Source: an uncultured Eubacterium sp.
GTDB taxonomy: Bacteria; Bacillota; Clostridia; Lachnospirales; CAG-274
DNA: 8,315 nucleotides
NCBI GenBank assembly: GCA_900543365.1
Contig: UQRG01000056.1
Coordinates: forward strand, 1-8,315
Direction: 5' to 3'
Shown: one piece after another, positions 1 through 7,775 of the stretch
How the letters are laid out: each line of letters starts with the position of its first letter
Numbering within the stretch: position 1 is the stretch's first letter
Translations under genes and position numbers: made by a program
Notes under the pieces: model-generated
Database searches by the model: none
What the model was told of the DNA's origin: nothing
What the model saw: the letters and a program-made list of their open reading frames with translations, nothing else

Positions 1-10
1 GGGATATTAA

Positions 11-961
11 ATGGCAGAAACAAAAAAAAGAATAGAGGTTACTATAGGCGGCAGAACTTATAATCTTGTGGGAATGGAAAATACAGATTATATGGAAATG
101 GTAGCTAAATATCTTGATAATAAAATGAATGAACTTAAGGCAAAGTCATCACCTAATATAGTTTATAATGAATCTTTCCCTATTATTTTAGCATTAAATA
201 TTGCAGACGATTTGTTTAAAGAAAGAGAGAATAAAACTAATACTAGTACTGTAGTTGTTAAGGAAAAGGAAAACAATATTGCATCAGAGCTTAAAGCCAG
301 ATTAAACGACCAAATTAAGGAAACAACTGAAATCAAAAACCAGTATAAGGCTAAGGCTACTGATTATGAAATACTTATCAATCAGTATGAAACAAAGAGT
401 AAGGAAGTAGATGGTCTTAAAACTGCTATTGTTAATCGTGAAGATACAATTGAAAAACTTGAAAGAAAGATAATTATGCTTCAAAGTGATATTGATGAAT
501 ATAAGGTTAAACTTAATGATAAAAGTCAGTATATAACTGACCAAAATGCTAAAATTAATAGCAAAAATCAAGAACTTAACACTTTAAGTAAAAAACTCAA
601 TGAAAAGAATGTTGCTCTTAATGAATTAAATCAAAAGGCAGCAGAAAAAAATATTAAACTTAACACTGTAAACAAGGAAAGAGATGACCTTGCGGTTAAA
701 CTTAAGGCAGCTAATGCTTCTGTTAAGGCACTTGAAAAAGATATGGAAAAACTGACTAAAGAAAGTCAAATGCTAAAAGAAGATAAAGAAAGCCTTATTA
801 AAGATGTTGCATCAATTAAAGACCAGTTTGATACATTTAAAAATAGCCTTGATATTGATGAAGGTAACCAGTTAAAGGCTGCTTTTGCAAAGGTTAAGGC
901 AGAAAATATTGAGCTTATGAGAAAGGTTGAAAACCTTGAAATTAAACTAAAGAGAAAATAA
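11..961 (+). CDS. zapA: ZapA-family cell division protein with long coiled-coil extension
   Basis: The first ~75 residues match the ZapA family: a basic beta-strand start (KKRIEVTIGGRTYNLVG), then a helix with the pattern DYMEMVAKYLDNKMNEL and a second hydrophobic helix (FPIILALNIADDLFKE). ZapA proteins bind FtsZ in the cytoplasm and bundle its filaments at the division site. From about residue 85 to the end (316) the protein is almost entirely charged, Lys/Glu/Asn/Leu-rich coiled coil with many L-N-x-K-N type steps and no membrane segment. Ordinary ZapA proteins are about 100-200 residues, so most of this one is extension. The start is supported by GGG at bases 1-3, the cut-off end of a Shine-Dalgarno sequence 7 bases before ATG. 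It is probably the first visible gene of the operon; its promoter lies outside the window. The family call for the N-terminus is fairly sure; the role of the extension is unknown. Confidence 0.8.
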   Translation: MAETKKRIEVTIGGRTYNLVGMENTDYMEMVAKYLDNKMNELKAKSSPNIVYNESFPIILALNIADDLFKERENKTNTSTVVVKEKENNIASELKARLNDQIKETTEIKNQYKAKATDYEILINQYETKSKEVDGLKTAIVNREDTIEKLERKIIMLQSDIDEYKVKLNDKSQYITDQNAKINSKNQELNTLSKKLNEKNVALNELNQKAAEKNIKLNTVNKERDDLAVKLKAANASVKALEKDMEKLTKESQMLKEDKESLIKDVASIKDQFDTFKNSLDIDEGNQLKAAFAKVKAENIELMRKVENLEIKLKRK

Positions 962-974
962 AAGGTGAATTATT

Positions 975-3308
975 ATGAAAAAGCCGGAAATTTTAGCACC
1001 AACAGGTACAATTGAAAGTGTTATGGCTGCCTTAAATGGTGGCTGTGATGCTATATATATAGGTGGTAAATCTTTTAATGCCCGCCGATATGCACAAAAC
1101 CCCTCTGATGATGAACTTAAGGATATTATTGATGTCTGTCATTTAAGAGGGGTTAAGGTCTTTATTACACTTAATATTCTTTATAAGGAAAAGGAAATTC
1201 AGGGTGTACTTGATTTTGTTAAAACTGTCTATGACTTTGGAGCAGACGGACTTATTATACAGGATATAGGTATGTTTACTCTCGTTAAAAAATACTACCC
1301 TAATATTATTAAAAGTGGTTCAACTCAAATGTCTGTTCACAACAAAGAGGGTGTTGAACTTTTGTCTGAACTTGGCTATGGCAGAATTGTTCTTGCCAGA
1401 GAATTAAGCCTTAATGAAGTAAGGGAAATAAATAATGTAAAGGGCAATACTGAAATTGAAGCTTTTTGTCACGGAGCTTTGTGTGTTTGTTACAGTGGTC
1501 GTTGCCTTATGAGTAGTCTGATAGGTCAGCGTAGTGGAAACAGAGGTTGTTGTGCTCAGCCTTGTCGAATGGATTATACTTTTTTAAAGGATAATAAGGT
1601 TATTAAAAAGGGTTGTATAATTTCACCTAAAGATGTTTCTACAGTTGAAATACTTGATAAAGTAATGTCAACTGGTACAGATAGCCTTAAAATAGAGGGC
1701 AGAATGAAAAGCCCGGAGTATGTTTATGAAGTGGTGTCACAATATAGAAAATATATTGATATGGCAGCAGACAATAATTTTGTTGTAGATAAAAATGATA
1801 TTAAAGAGCTTACTCAAATTTTTAATAGAGGCGGTTCATTATCTCAGGGTTACTACAATTGTTACTCAGGTCAGTCTATGATAAGTGGTTCGCCTAAAAG
1901 TAGTGGTGTTGAAATAGGTAAGGTTGTTGATTACAACTTTAAGAAAAAGCAGTGTAAAATTAAATTATTTGATAATGTTACCTCTGGTGATGGTATTGAA
2001 ATATGGTCTAAGGTTCATACTGGTACAGGCATTAATAAGTCTGCTGTTAAGGGTGAAGTTATAAATGTTACTGTTGATGGCAGAATAAACAAAGGTGATA
2101 AAGTGTTTAAATCTTATGACAAGGCACTTAATGACAAATTAAAAAGGACTTATCAAAATATAACAAGAAAAATAACTGTTAATGTTAAGGTTAAGATTGA
2201 TGTTAGTGAAAGCTATATTGAATTTGTTGATTATGGTTTAAGAGTATATGGACAACCTGCTGACATTGCTCAAAATCAACCAATGACAAAGGATAGTATT
2301 ACATCAAGAATTTCTAAAACTGGTGATACACCATTTATATTTAATTTTGAAAATTGTAAAATTGGTAATAATATATACATTCCAGTTTCCACTCTTAATT
2401 CCTTAAGGCGAGAAGCTTGTGATAAACTTCAGAAACATATAATCAAGTCATATGAAAGAACTAGTGATAGAGCTATATATAATACTGATAAATTTAAAAA
2501 GGCTAAAAATATTAAGGTAACTGCAAAGGTTAGGACTTATGACCAACTTAATGCTTGTATAAATGCTGGTGTATCAAGAATATACTGTGAGCTTACTTTA
2601 GATACTGATAAGGCATATAAAATGTGTAAGAATAAAGGCATTGAAATGTATATAGCTTTGCCGTATATTGCAAGACAAGGTTATCAGCCTATTATTGAAA
2701 GTCATAGTAATTGTGACGGTTATTTGTTGAGAAGTTATAGCAAAGTAAAAACTAATAAGCCTGTTATAGCAGATTATACACTTAATATTATGAATAGAGT
2801 GTCTATTAATAGTATTAGAAACATATTTAATGCTAATATTGTTACTCTTTCGCCAGAACTTAACACAAAAGAACTTACAGAAATAGCTGATGAAAATTGT
2901 CAAATTGTTGTTTATGGCAGATTGCCTCTTATGACTACTCATCAATGTCCTGTTGGCTTGTATGAAGGAGAAAAGGGTAATAAAAAATATTGCAAATGTA
3001 AGGATAAAAATGCTAAATATACTCTTTTAGATAGAACTAAAACGGTGTTTCCTATTATAAGAGATTGTAATGAATGTGTTGCATTTATACTTAATTCTGC
3101 ACCTACTTATGTTATTGATAAACCAAAAGAAATACTTAAAATTGGTGTAGGTTATATGAGCCTTGAATTTACTATTGAAGATTACGATACTACACTTGCT
3201 GTTGCAAAGGAACATATTAATATTATTGAAAAAGGGAATGAACCATCTGACATAAAAAATATTATAGGTTCGGTGACAGGGGGACATTTCAACAGAGGAG
3301 TGCTTTAA
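975..3308 (+). CDS. U32 family protein with C-terminal DUF3656-type region (probable RNA hydroxylation enzyme)
   Basis: This 777-residue protein opens with the U32 barrel start (PEILAPTG, then GCDAIYIGG). It carries the full U32 signature at residues 162-180, E-A-F-C-H-G-A-L-C-x4-G-R-C-L-M-S, followed by G-x2-G-N-R-G-C-C-A-Q-P-C-R near 187-198. Cysteines 170, 177, 193 and 197 are the expected iron-sulfur ligands. The second half has another Cys group (C658, C673, C675, C698, C701, with QCPVG and a DR..FPI..DC motif) and ends in TGGHFNRGVL, the usual U32 C-terminus, so the gene looks complete. Proteins of this class were named collagenase-like peptidases. Characterised members such as E. coli RlhA and TrhP instead support hydroxylation of a cytidine in 23S rRNA or of tRNA U34, using prephenate-linked chemistry. 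Which RNA is modified here cannot be read from the sequence. The Shine-Dalgarno AAAGGTG (961-967) overlaps the zapA stop codon. Confidence 0.85.
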   Translation: MKKPEILAPTGTIESVMAALNGGCDAIYIGGKSFNARRYAQNPSDDELKDIIDVCHLRGVKVFITLNILYKEKEIQGVLDFVKTVYDFGADGLIIQDIGMFTLVKKYYPNIIKSGSTQMSVHNKEGVELLSELGYGRIVLARELSLNEVREINNVKGNTEIEAFCHGALCVCYSGRCLMSSLIGQRSGNRGCCAQPCRMDYTFLKDNKVIKKGCIISPKDVSTVEILDKVMSTGTDSLKIEGRMKSPEYVYEVVSQYRKYIDMAADNNFVVDKNDIKELTQIFNRGGSLSQGYYNCYSGQSMISGSPKSSGVEIGKVVDYNFKKKQCKIKLFDNVTSGDGIEIWSKVHTGTGINKSAVKGEVINVTVDGRINKGDKVFKSYDKALNDKLKRTYQNITRKITVNVKVKIDVSESYIEFVDYGLRVYGQPADIAQNQPMTKDSITSRISKTGDTPFIFNFENCKIGNNIYIPVSTLNSLRREACDKLQKHIIKSYERTSDRAIYNTDKFKKAKNIKVTAKVRTYDQLNACINAGVSRIYCELTLDTDKAYKMCKNKGIEMYIALPYIARQGYQPIIESHSNCDGYLLRSYSKVKTNKPVIADYTLNIMNRVSINSIRNIFNANIVTLSPELNTKELTEIADENCQIVVYGRLPLMTTHQCPVGLYEGEKGNKKYCKCKDKNAKYTLLDRTKTVFPIIRDCNECVAFILNSAPTYVIDKPKEILKIGVGYMSLEFTIEDYDTTLAVAKEHINIIEKGNEPSDIKNIIGSVTGGHFNRGVL

Positions 3309-4877
3309 ATGATAGATTTGTATATTATTATATCTAAATATCTTTTTATACTTTACATTGCGGTTTTTATATTTTGTGGAGTTATGATTAACTTAAAGAG
3401 GCAAGAAATGGTAAAATATAGTGTTGCTTCAGGCTTAAGTAATCAGCGTATATGTATTATACTTTTTCATATTACTGCCAGCGTTATACTTATATCGGCA
3501 GCCTTGGAAACAGGTATGCAGCCTGTTATAATTTATTGCACTGTTGGTTTTTTACTTATTTTAGGGGGCAATGTATTAACAGCAAAGTTATATCCAGACG
3601 GTAGTCATTTACTCTATAATTGTGTTTTCTTTCTTATGGATATAGGTCTTATGATGCTTTATAGACTTAATCCAAATCTTGCTAATAAACAGCTTTTATG
3701 GAACACTTTAGGTATAGTTATGATGCTTATAATGCCTAAGATATTGGGTGTTATGCCTAGACTTGATAAATTTAAGCATTTGTATATTGGTTCTGCCCTT
3801 GCTTTATTGATTATAACACTTATATTTGGCTTTGCGTCATTTGGTTCTAAAAACTGGATTGAAATTGGACCTATAGGTTTTCAGCCATCAGAAATTATAA
3901 AGGTGTTCTTTATTTTATATTTGGCATCATCTTTTGCTAAAAAGCCTAAGCTTAAGGAGCTTATAGTTCCTACAGTTTTAAGTGGTATAGTTGTTCTTAT
4001 TCTAGTTGGAGGGCAAAATGATTTAGGTTCAGCACTTATATTTTATATGACTTTTATTGTTTTGCTTTTTATTGCTACATCAAACTATTTTTATTTAATA
4101 GCTGGACTTGGTTTTATAAGTGTTGCATCTAGCATTGCTTACAAACTCTTTAGTCACATTAGAGTAAGAGTTGAGGCTTGGCAAAATCCTTGGCTTGATG
4201 TTCACGACAAAGGTTATCAAATAGCTCAATCTCTTTTTGCTATATGCACTTGGGGTATAACAGGTATAGGTTTTACAAGAGGCTATGCTACAAGTATCCC
4301 AGTTGTAGAAAGGGACTTTATATTTGCTGCTATTTGTGAAGAGTTTGGTGTAATATTTGCTGTAGGCTTAATACTTATATTTATGTTTATACTTCTTGAG
4401 GGTGCAAGAGGTGCTATTGAAAATAATAACAGATTTTTAAGTCTTGTATGTGCTGGTTTTACTGCCCTTATTGCTTTCCAATCTTTTCTTATTATAGGTG
4501 GAGTTATTAAGTTTATACCTCTTACTGGTGTTACACTTCCATTTGTAAGCTATGGTGGTACTTCTATTGTGATTAGTTATATTATTATAGCATTTATGCA
4601 ATGGATAATAATGCACAATGTAGGTTACATAGAGGATAAGTCAGCAGAAGATATACACAAACGAGTAAGACAACCTCAAACAAGAAAAGAAGCAAGGGCT
4701 TTAAAAGAGGCAAGAGCAGTTAAAAATGATAGAACATCTAAAACGGTAAGAAATACAAAAGACAGCCTTATACCAGTTAAGAAAACTGTAGAAAGACCGG
4801 CTAGAAAAAGAAAAACAAAATCAGAAGAAACATCATTAAGACCAGAAAGTTACAATAGGAAAAGGAGGAATAGGTAA
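3309..4877 (+). CDS. SEDS family peptidoglycan glycosyltransferase (FtsW/RodA/SpoVE type)
   Basis: A 522-residue polytopic membrane protein that should polymerise lipid II into glycan strands. SEDS hallmarks are present in order: NWIEIGPIGFQPSEIIKVFFILYLA (about 182-206, given here as key blocks W183, G190 and P193-E195), GGQNDLGSAL (234-243), NPWLD..DKGYQIAQSL (293-309), DFIFAAICEEFG (336-347) and GVTLPFVSYGGTS (407-419). Asp297 in NPWLD corresponds to the catalytic aspartate of RodA/FtsW. About 100 extra residues with membrane helices (roughly 8-28, 48-66, 72-92) precede the core, resembling the longer RodA-like proteins of Actinobacteria and Clostridia. After the last helix (about 436) comes a cytoplasmic tail in which 28 of the last 80 residues are Lys or Arg. 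The start directly follows the U32 stop, with GAGGAG at 3295-3300, eight bases before ATG. Division (FtsW) versus elongation (RodA) cannot be settled from sequence alone. Confidence 0.9.
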   Translation: MIDLYIIISKYLFILYIAVFIFCGVMINLKRQEMVKYSVASGLSNQRICIILFHITASVILISAALETGMQPVIIYCTVGFLLILGGNVLTAKLYPDGSHLLYNCVFFLMDIGLMMLYRLNPNLANKQLLWNTLGIVMMLIMPKILGVMPRLDKFKHLYIGSALALLIITLIFGFASFGSKNWIEIGPIGFQPSEIIKVFFILYLASSFAKKPKLKELIVPTVLSGIVVLILVGGQNDLGSALIFYMTFIVLLFIATSNYFYLIAGLGFISVASSIAYKLFSHIRVRVEAWQNPWLDVHDKGYQIAQSLFAICTWGITGIGFTRGYATSIPVVERDFIFAAICEEFGVIFAVGLILIFMFILLEGARGAIENNNRFLSLVCAGFTALIAFQSFLIIGGVIKFIPLTGVTLPFVSYGGTSIVISYIIIAFMQWIIMHNVGYIEDKSAEDIHKRVRQPQTRKEARALKEARAVKNDRTSKTVRNTKDSLIPVKKTVERPARKRKTKSEETSLRPESYNRKRRNR

Positions 4878-6346
4878 TGCGAAGTTCAATTAAAAAAATA
4901 TTTTGGCTTTATGCTATTATTTTCCTTTTACTTATTGGATATTTGTTAAAACTTTGCCTTTATGACTCTCATAACTTTGTTGCAAATCCATCTAATCCCA
5001 GACTTTCTCAGTCTTATGAGGGAATAAAAAGAGGGTCAATATATGACTCAAATGGAGATGTCATTGCTGAAGATATTAAACAAGATGATGGTACATTTAA
5101 AAGAGTTTATAATAATGCAAAATATTATGCACATGTTGTAGGTTACACAGTAAAGGGAAAGGCAGGTGTAGAGTCAAAATATAATTTTAGACTTGAAACT
5201 ATTAATAATGAATTTTTACAGAGAGCAGCAAATCTTTTTTTAGGAAAAGATATAGAAGGCAATAGTCTTGTACTTACTATAGATAATAGACTACAAGAAA
5301 TAGCCGGTGACCAACTTGGTGACCAAAAAGGTGCTATTGTAGCTATGGAGCCGTCTACGGGCAAAATACTTGCTATGGTTTCTAATTCTACATTTGACAG
5401 TAATACTGTAGAAGAAAATTGGGAGGAACTTAATAGCGATGATGAAAATTCACCTTTGCTTAATAGAGCAACACAGGGACTTTATCCTCCAGGCTCTACA
5501 TTTAAAATTGTAACAGCAGCAGCAGCATTGCAACAGGATTTATCTATGAAAGACTTTGAAATTGATTGTGAGGGCAAGGAAAAGTTTGGACATAGTGTTA
5601 TTCATTGTTATGATGGTAAGGCTCACGGTAATGTTAAAATGGATTCTGCATTTGCTAAAAGCTGTAACATTTATTTTTCTGAACTTGGAGTTAAAATTGG
5701 GGCAAAAAACTTAATTAATATGGCTGATGCCTTTGGTTTTAATAAAGATATAGGACTTGCTCTTGAGTATAGTAGGTCAACATTTCCAATGAAAGAAAAC
5801 GCTGAAATTAATGAAATAGTAGAAACTTCTTTTGGACAAGGTAAAACTCTTGTTACACCTTTGTTTATGGCTATGATTACATCAGCTGTTGCAAACAATG
5901 GTATTATGATGCAACCCTATGTTGTAGACCATAGTATAACTCCTTCAGGTGGTATTAGAAATAGAACTATTCCAGTTAAACTTAATCAAGCAATTTCACC
6001 AGAACTTGCTGACAAGGTTAAAGAACTTATGTGTGGTGTAGTTGAGTCTGGTACCGCTAAAAATGCAGCCTTTAGTGTTAGTGGAACAGCCATAAATTAT
6101 GATAAAGTAGAGTCAGGAACTTCTGCAGAAAAAGGTGCTTATTCGGGACCAATTAAGGTTGCTGGCAAGACAGGAACAGCAGAAAATCCACAAGGTGATG
6201 ACCACGCTTGGTTTGTTGCTTTTGCTCCTGCTGATGAACCTAAAATAGCTGTAGCAGTACTTCTTGAAAATGCTGGCAAGGGTAGCAATGCTATACCGGC
6301 AGCAAGGGAAATAATGAAAGAATATGTACAGAATTTGGAACAATAA
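4877..6346 (+). CDS. Class B penicillin-binding protein (peptidoglycan D,D-transpeptidase)
   Basis: A 489-residue bitopic protein with a short cytoplasmic start, one membrane anchor (about residues 8-27) and a large extracellular part. The pedestal begins with KRGSIYDSNGDVIAE (51-65), typical of class B PBPs. The transpeptidase domain shows all three active-site motifs: S207-T-F-K210 (acylated serine), S262-C-N264 and K431-T-G-T434. It should cross-link stem peptides and be a beta-lactam target. Length and layout fit the PbpA/PBP2 group; no PASTA domains follow. Its start overlaps the stop of the SEDS gene (TAATG), with AGGAGG at 4863-4868 and 8-base spacing, so the two proteins are probably made together as a polymerase–transpeptidase pair. 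Oddity: between the SGTA block and KTG there is a Ser/Gly-rich insertion of about 20 residues in which V-E-S-G-T occurs twice (389-393 and 411-415). Confidence 0.92.
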   Translation: MRSSIKKIFWLYAIIFLLLIGYLLKLCLYDSHNFVANPSNPRLSQSYEGIKRGSIYDSNGDVIAEDIKQDDGTFKRVYNNAKYYAHVVGYTVKGKAGVESKYNFRLETINNEFLQRAANLFLGKDIEGNSLVLTIDNRLQEIAGDQLGDQKGAIVAMEPSTGKILAMVSNSTFDSNTVEENWEELNSDDENSPLLNRATQGLYPPGSTFKIVTAAAALQQDLSMKDFEIDCEGKEKFGHSVIHCYDGKAHGNVKMDSAFAKSCNIYFSELGVKIGAKNLINMADAFGFNKDIGLALEYSRSTFPMKENAEINEIVETSFGQGKTLVTPLFMAMITSAVANNGIMMQPYVVDHSITPSGGIRNRTIPVKLNQAISPELADKVKELMCGVVESGTAKNAAFSVSGTAINYDKVESGTSAEKGAYSGPIKVAGKTGTAENPQGDDHAWFVAFAPADEPKIAVAVLLENAGKGSNAIPAAREIMKEYVQNLEQ

Positions 6347-6347
6347 T

Positions 6348-6395
6348 TATATTAAAAATAGGCTGTCGATTTTTCGACAGCCTATTTTTAATATA
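6348..6395. terminator. Bidirectional intrinsic terminator between convergent genes
   Basis: A perfect inverted repeat with arms 6348-6369 and 6374-6395 (22 bp) around a TTTT loop. The GC-rich core is GGCTGTCGA/TCGACAGCC, flanked by AAAAATA on the left and TATTTTTA on the right, so each strand shows a hairpin followed by a T run. It starts two bases after the PBP stop codon and ends nine bases before the symporter stop codon, and should end both transcripts. Confidence 0.9.
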
Positions 6396-6404
6396 TGTTA
6401 ATTG

Positions 6405-7595
6405 TTATTTATCTTTTTTTGATATATAATCGTCAAATTTATCTACAATAAGAGCAAGGGCTTGGTCACCCATAACATTAGTAGCAGTGCCAAAACTATC
6501 TTGAGAAAGGTGAAGGGAAATAATAAGCTGTTGCATAGGTTGAGTAAAACCTAAAATATCGTTAATCAATCCTAATGCTGCCATAACTCCACCACCAGGA
6601 ACACCAGGGGCAGCAACCATAGTAATACCTAAAAGGAAAATATATGGTATAAACATAGTACTTGTAGGTTCAATACCCTGAGCAACCATAATACCCATAG
6701 CACCAAGTACAAGACAAATTGTGTCACCTGCAAGATGAATTGTTGCACAAAGAGGAATACAAAAATCTGCAACCTCTGGCTTAACACCATTTCTTACAGC
6801 ACAGTTAAGGGCAACTGGAATAGTTGATGCTGATGACTGAGTGCCTAGAGCAGTAAAATATGTTGGCATAGCATTTTTTATTTTCTTAATATGATTTTGT
6901 CTACATACTATACTTGCAATACAATATTGTATGAAAATATAAGAATACTGTAAAATAACAATAAGGAAGAAAAGAGCAACAAACATTTTTATTGTAGCAA
7001 CAAGTTTGCCTTCAGCACCAATTTTGCAAAACATACCAGCAATATAAAAAGGTATAAGGGGTATAATAATTTTATTTATAGTACCTTTTACTATTTCTTG
7101 CAAATCTCTAAAACCTTCAAGTAATGTTTTACCCTTAATATTAGCCATACCTATGCCAAGAAGAAAAGCAAGTACAAGGGCTGTCATAACACCAAAAATA
7201 GGTTCCATTTCAATAATGAAAAATGGTTCAAATGCTTTTTCTGCTATATCTGAATTATCTATAACATTTACTACATTGTGTAGTGTAAGTTTACCTACTA
7301 CAAAAGCTGAAACACCAGCAAGAATAGTGGAACAATATGCCAATACAAGAGTAATAACAAACAATTTATTAGCTCTCTTGCCTAAGTCTGCCATACCAAC
7401 TGATACAAAACTAACTATAATTAGTGGAATAATAAAAGTTAAAAAGTTTGAAAAAAGATTTGTAAAAGTAACAAAAAGTTTGACAAAATTATTGTATAAT
7501 AGGCTATCTCCAAAAAAATTGCTTAAACTGCCTAAGAAAATACCTGCACCAATGCCTAAAATAAGCTTAAAGAGTAACCCCATATTTTTACTCAT
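6405..7595 (-). CDS. SLC1-type dicarboxylate/amino acid:cation symporter
   Basis: A 396-residue membrane protein of the glutamate-transporter fold (PF00375 type) that should import a small amino or organic acid using a Na+ or H+ gradient. Key blocks: HP1 with TQSSASTIP (252-260), helix 7 with TIHLAGDT (285-292, in place of the usual NMDGT), HP2 with PGVPGGG (330-336), and helix 8 with QDSFGTATNVMGD (365-377). D366, T370, N373 and D377 align with D394, T398, N401 and D405 of GltPh. G369 falls where GltPh has R397, the residue that holds the side-chain carboxylate of aspartate, so the substrate may not be acidic. The QDS-T-A-N pattern is closer to SstT-like Ser/Thr carriers. Substrate stays open. 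The start has an ideal Shine-Dalgarno sequence and its own promoter. The gene converges on the cell-wall operon and has no obvious functional link to it. Confidence 0.85.
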   Translation of the reverse strand: MSKNMGLLFKLILGIGAGIFLGSLSNFFGDSLLYNNFVKLFVTFTNLFSNFLTFIIPLIIVSFVSVGMADLGKRANKLFVITLVLAYCSTILAGVSAFVVGKLTLHNVVNVIDNSDIAEKAFEPFFIIEMEPIFGVMTALVLAFLLGIGMANIKGKTLLEGFRDLQEIVKGTINKIIIPLIPFYIAGMFCKIGAEGKLVATIKMFVALFFLIVILQYSYIFIQYCIASIVCRQNHIKKIKNAMPTYFTALGTQSSASTIPVALNCAVRNGVKPEVADFCIPLCATIHLAGDTICLVLGAMGIMVAQGIEPTSTMFIPYIFLLGITMVAAPGVPGGGVMAALGLINDILGFTQPMQQLIISLHLSQDSFGTATNVMGDQALALIVDKFDDYISKKDK

Positions 7596-7601
7596 AATAT
7601 A

Positions 7602-7608
7602 TCCTCCT
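7602..7608 (-). promoter_or_regulatory. Shine-Dalgarno of the symporter gene
   Basis: Read on the minus strand this is AGGAGGA, 6 bases before the ATG at 7595. It fixes the start of the symporter; no competing start lies upstream in frame. Confidence 0.85.
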
Positions 7609-7632
7609 AAATAAAGTATTGTGCAATGAAAT

Positions 7633-7661
7633 ATTATACATCATTTTGTTATTTTTTGCAA
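7633..7661 (-). promoter_or_regulatory. Sigma-A-type promoter of the symporter gene
   Basis: On the minus strand, TTGCAA (7661-7656) is followed by a 17-base spacer and a consensus TATAAT (7638-7633). The expected start of transcription is near 7626, giving a leader of about 30 bases. No hairpin lies between this promoter and the gene, so I see no attenuation. Because TTGCAA is its own reverse complement, it could also serve a weaker plus-strand promoter with TATAGT at 7680-7685 (18-base spacer). Confidence 0.65.
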
Positions 7662-7714
7662 TAATAATAATGGAATAATTATAGTATGTGTTAGTAGAAA
7701 TGAAAAATATTAAC

Positions 7715-7752
7715 AAAAAAGTCCTCTATGTATTAGGGGGGAAGTAGAGGAC
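7715..7752 (-). terminator. Intrinsic terminator with C-rich loop, 3' end of candidate sRNA
   Basis: On the minus strand, GTCCTCTA (7752-7745) pairs perfectly with TAGAGGAC (7728-7721), followed at once by six T (7720-7715). The 16-base loop contains CTTCCCCCC. The plus strand has no T run after the same stem, so this is directional. It lies just upstream of the symporter promoter. It therefore closes a separate minus-strand transcript and is not part of the symporter leader from that promoter. Confidence 0.7.
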
Positions 7753-7775
7753 AAATTTGCAGCGTATATGCTATA

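Noticed and set aside
2598..3287. Minus-strand open frames opposite the U32 gene
   Set aside because: Asn/Ile/Cys/His-rich translations typical of the reverse strand of AT-rich genes, with no start signals; not genes.
975..3308. Secreted collagenase/peptidase function for the U32 protein
   Set aside because: No signal peptide or membrane segment, and the Cys-rich motifs fit the iron-sulfur RNA-modifying U32 enzymes better than a protease.
7153..7614. 153-codon open frame on the plus strand opposite the symporter
   Set aside because: It is an antisense shadow of the symporter coding sequence; low-complexity Lys/Ile-rich translation and no ribosome binding site.
7700..7747. Plus-strand 15-codon reading frame (MKNINKK...GGK)
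   Set aside because: No ribosome binding site, and it runs straight through the terminator hairpin of the minus-strand candidate; better explained as chance.
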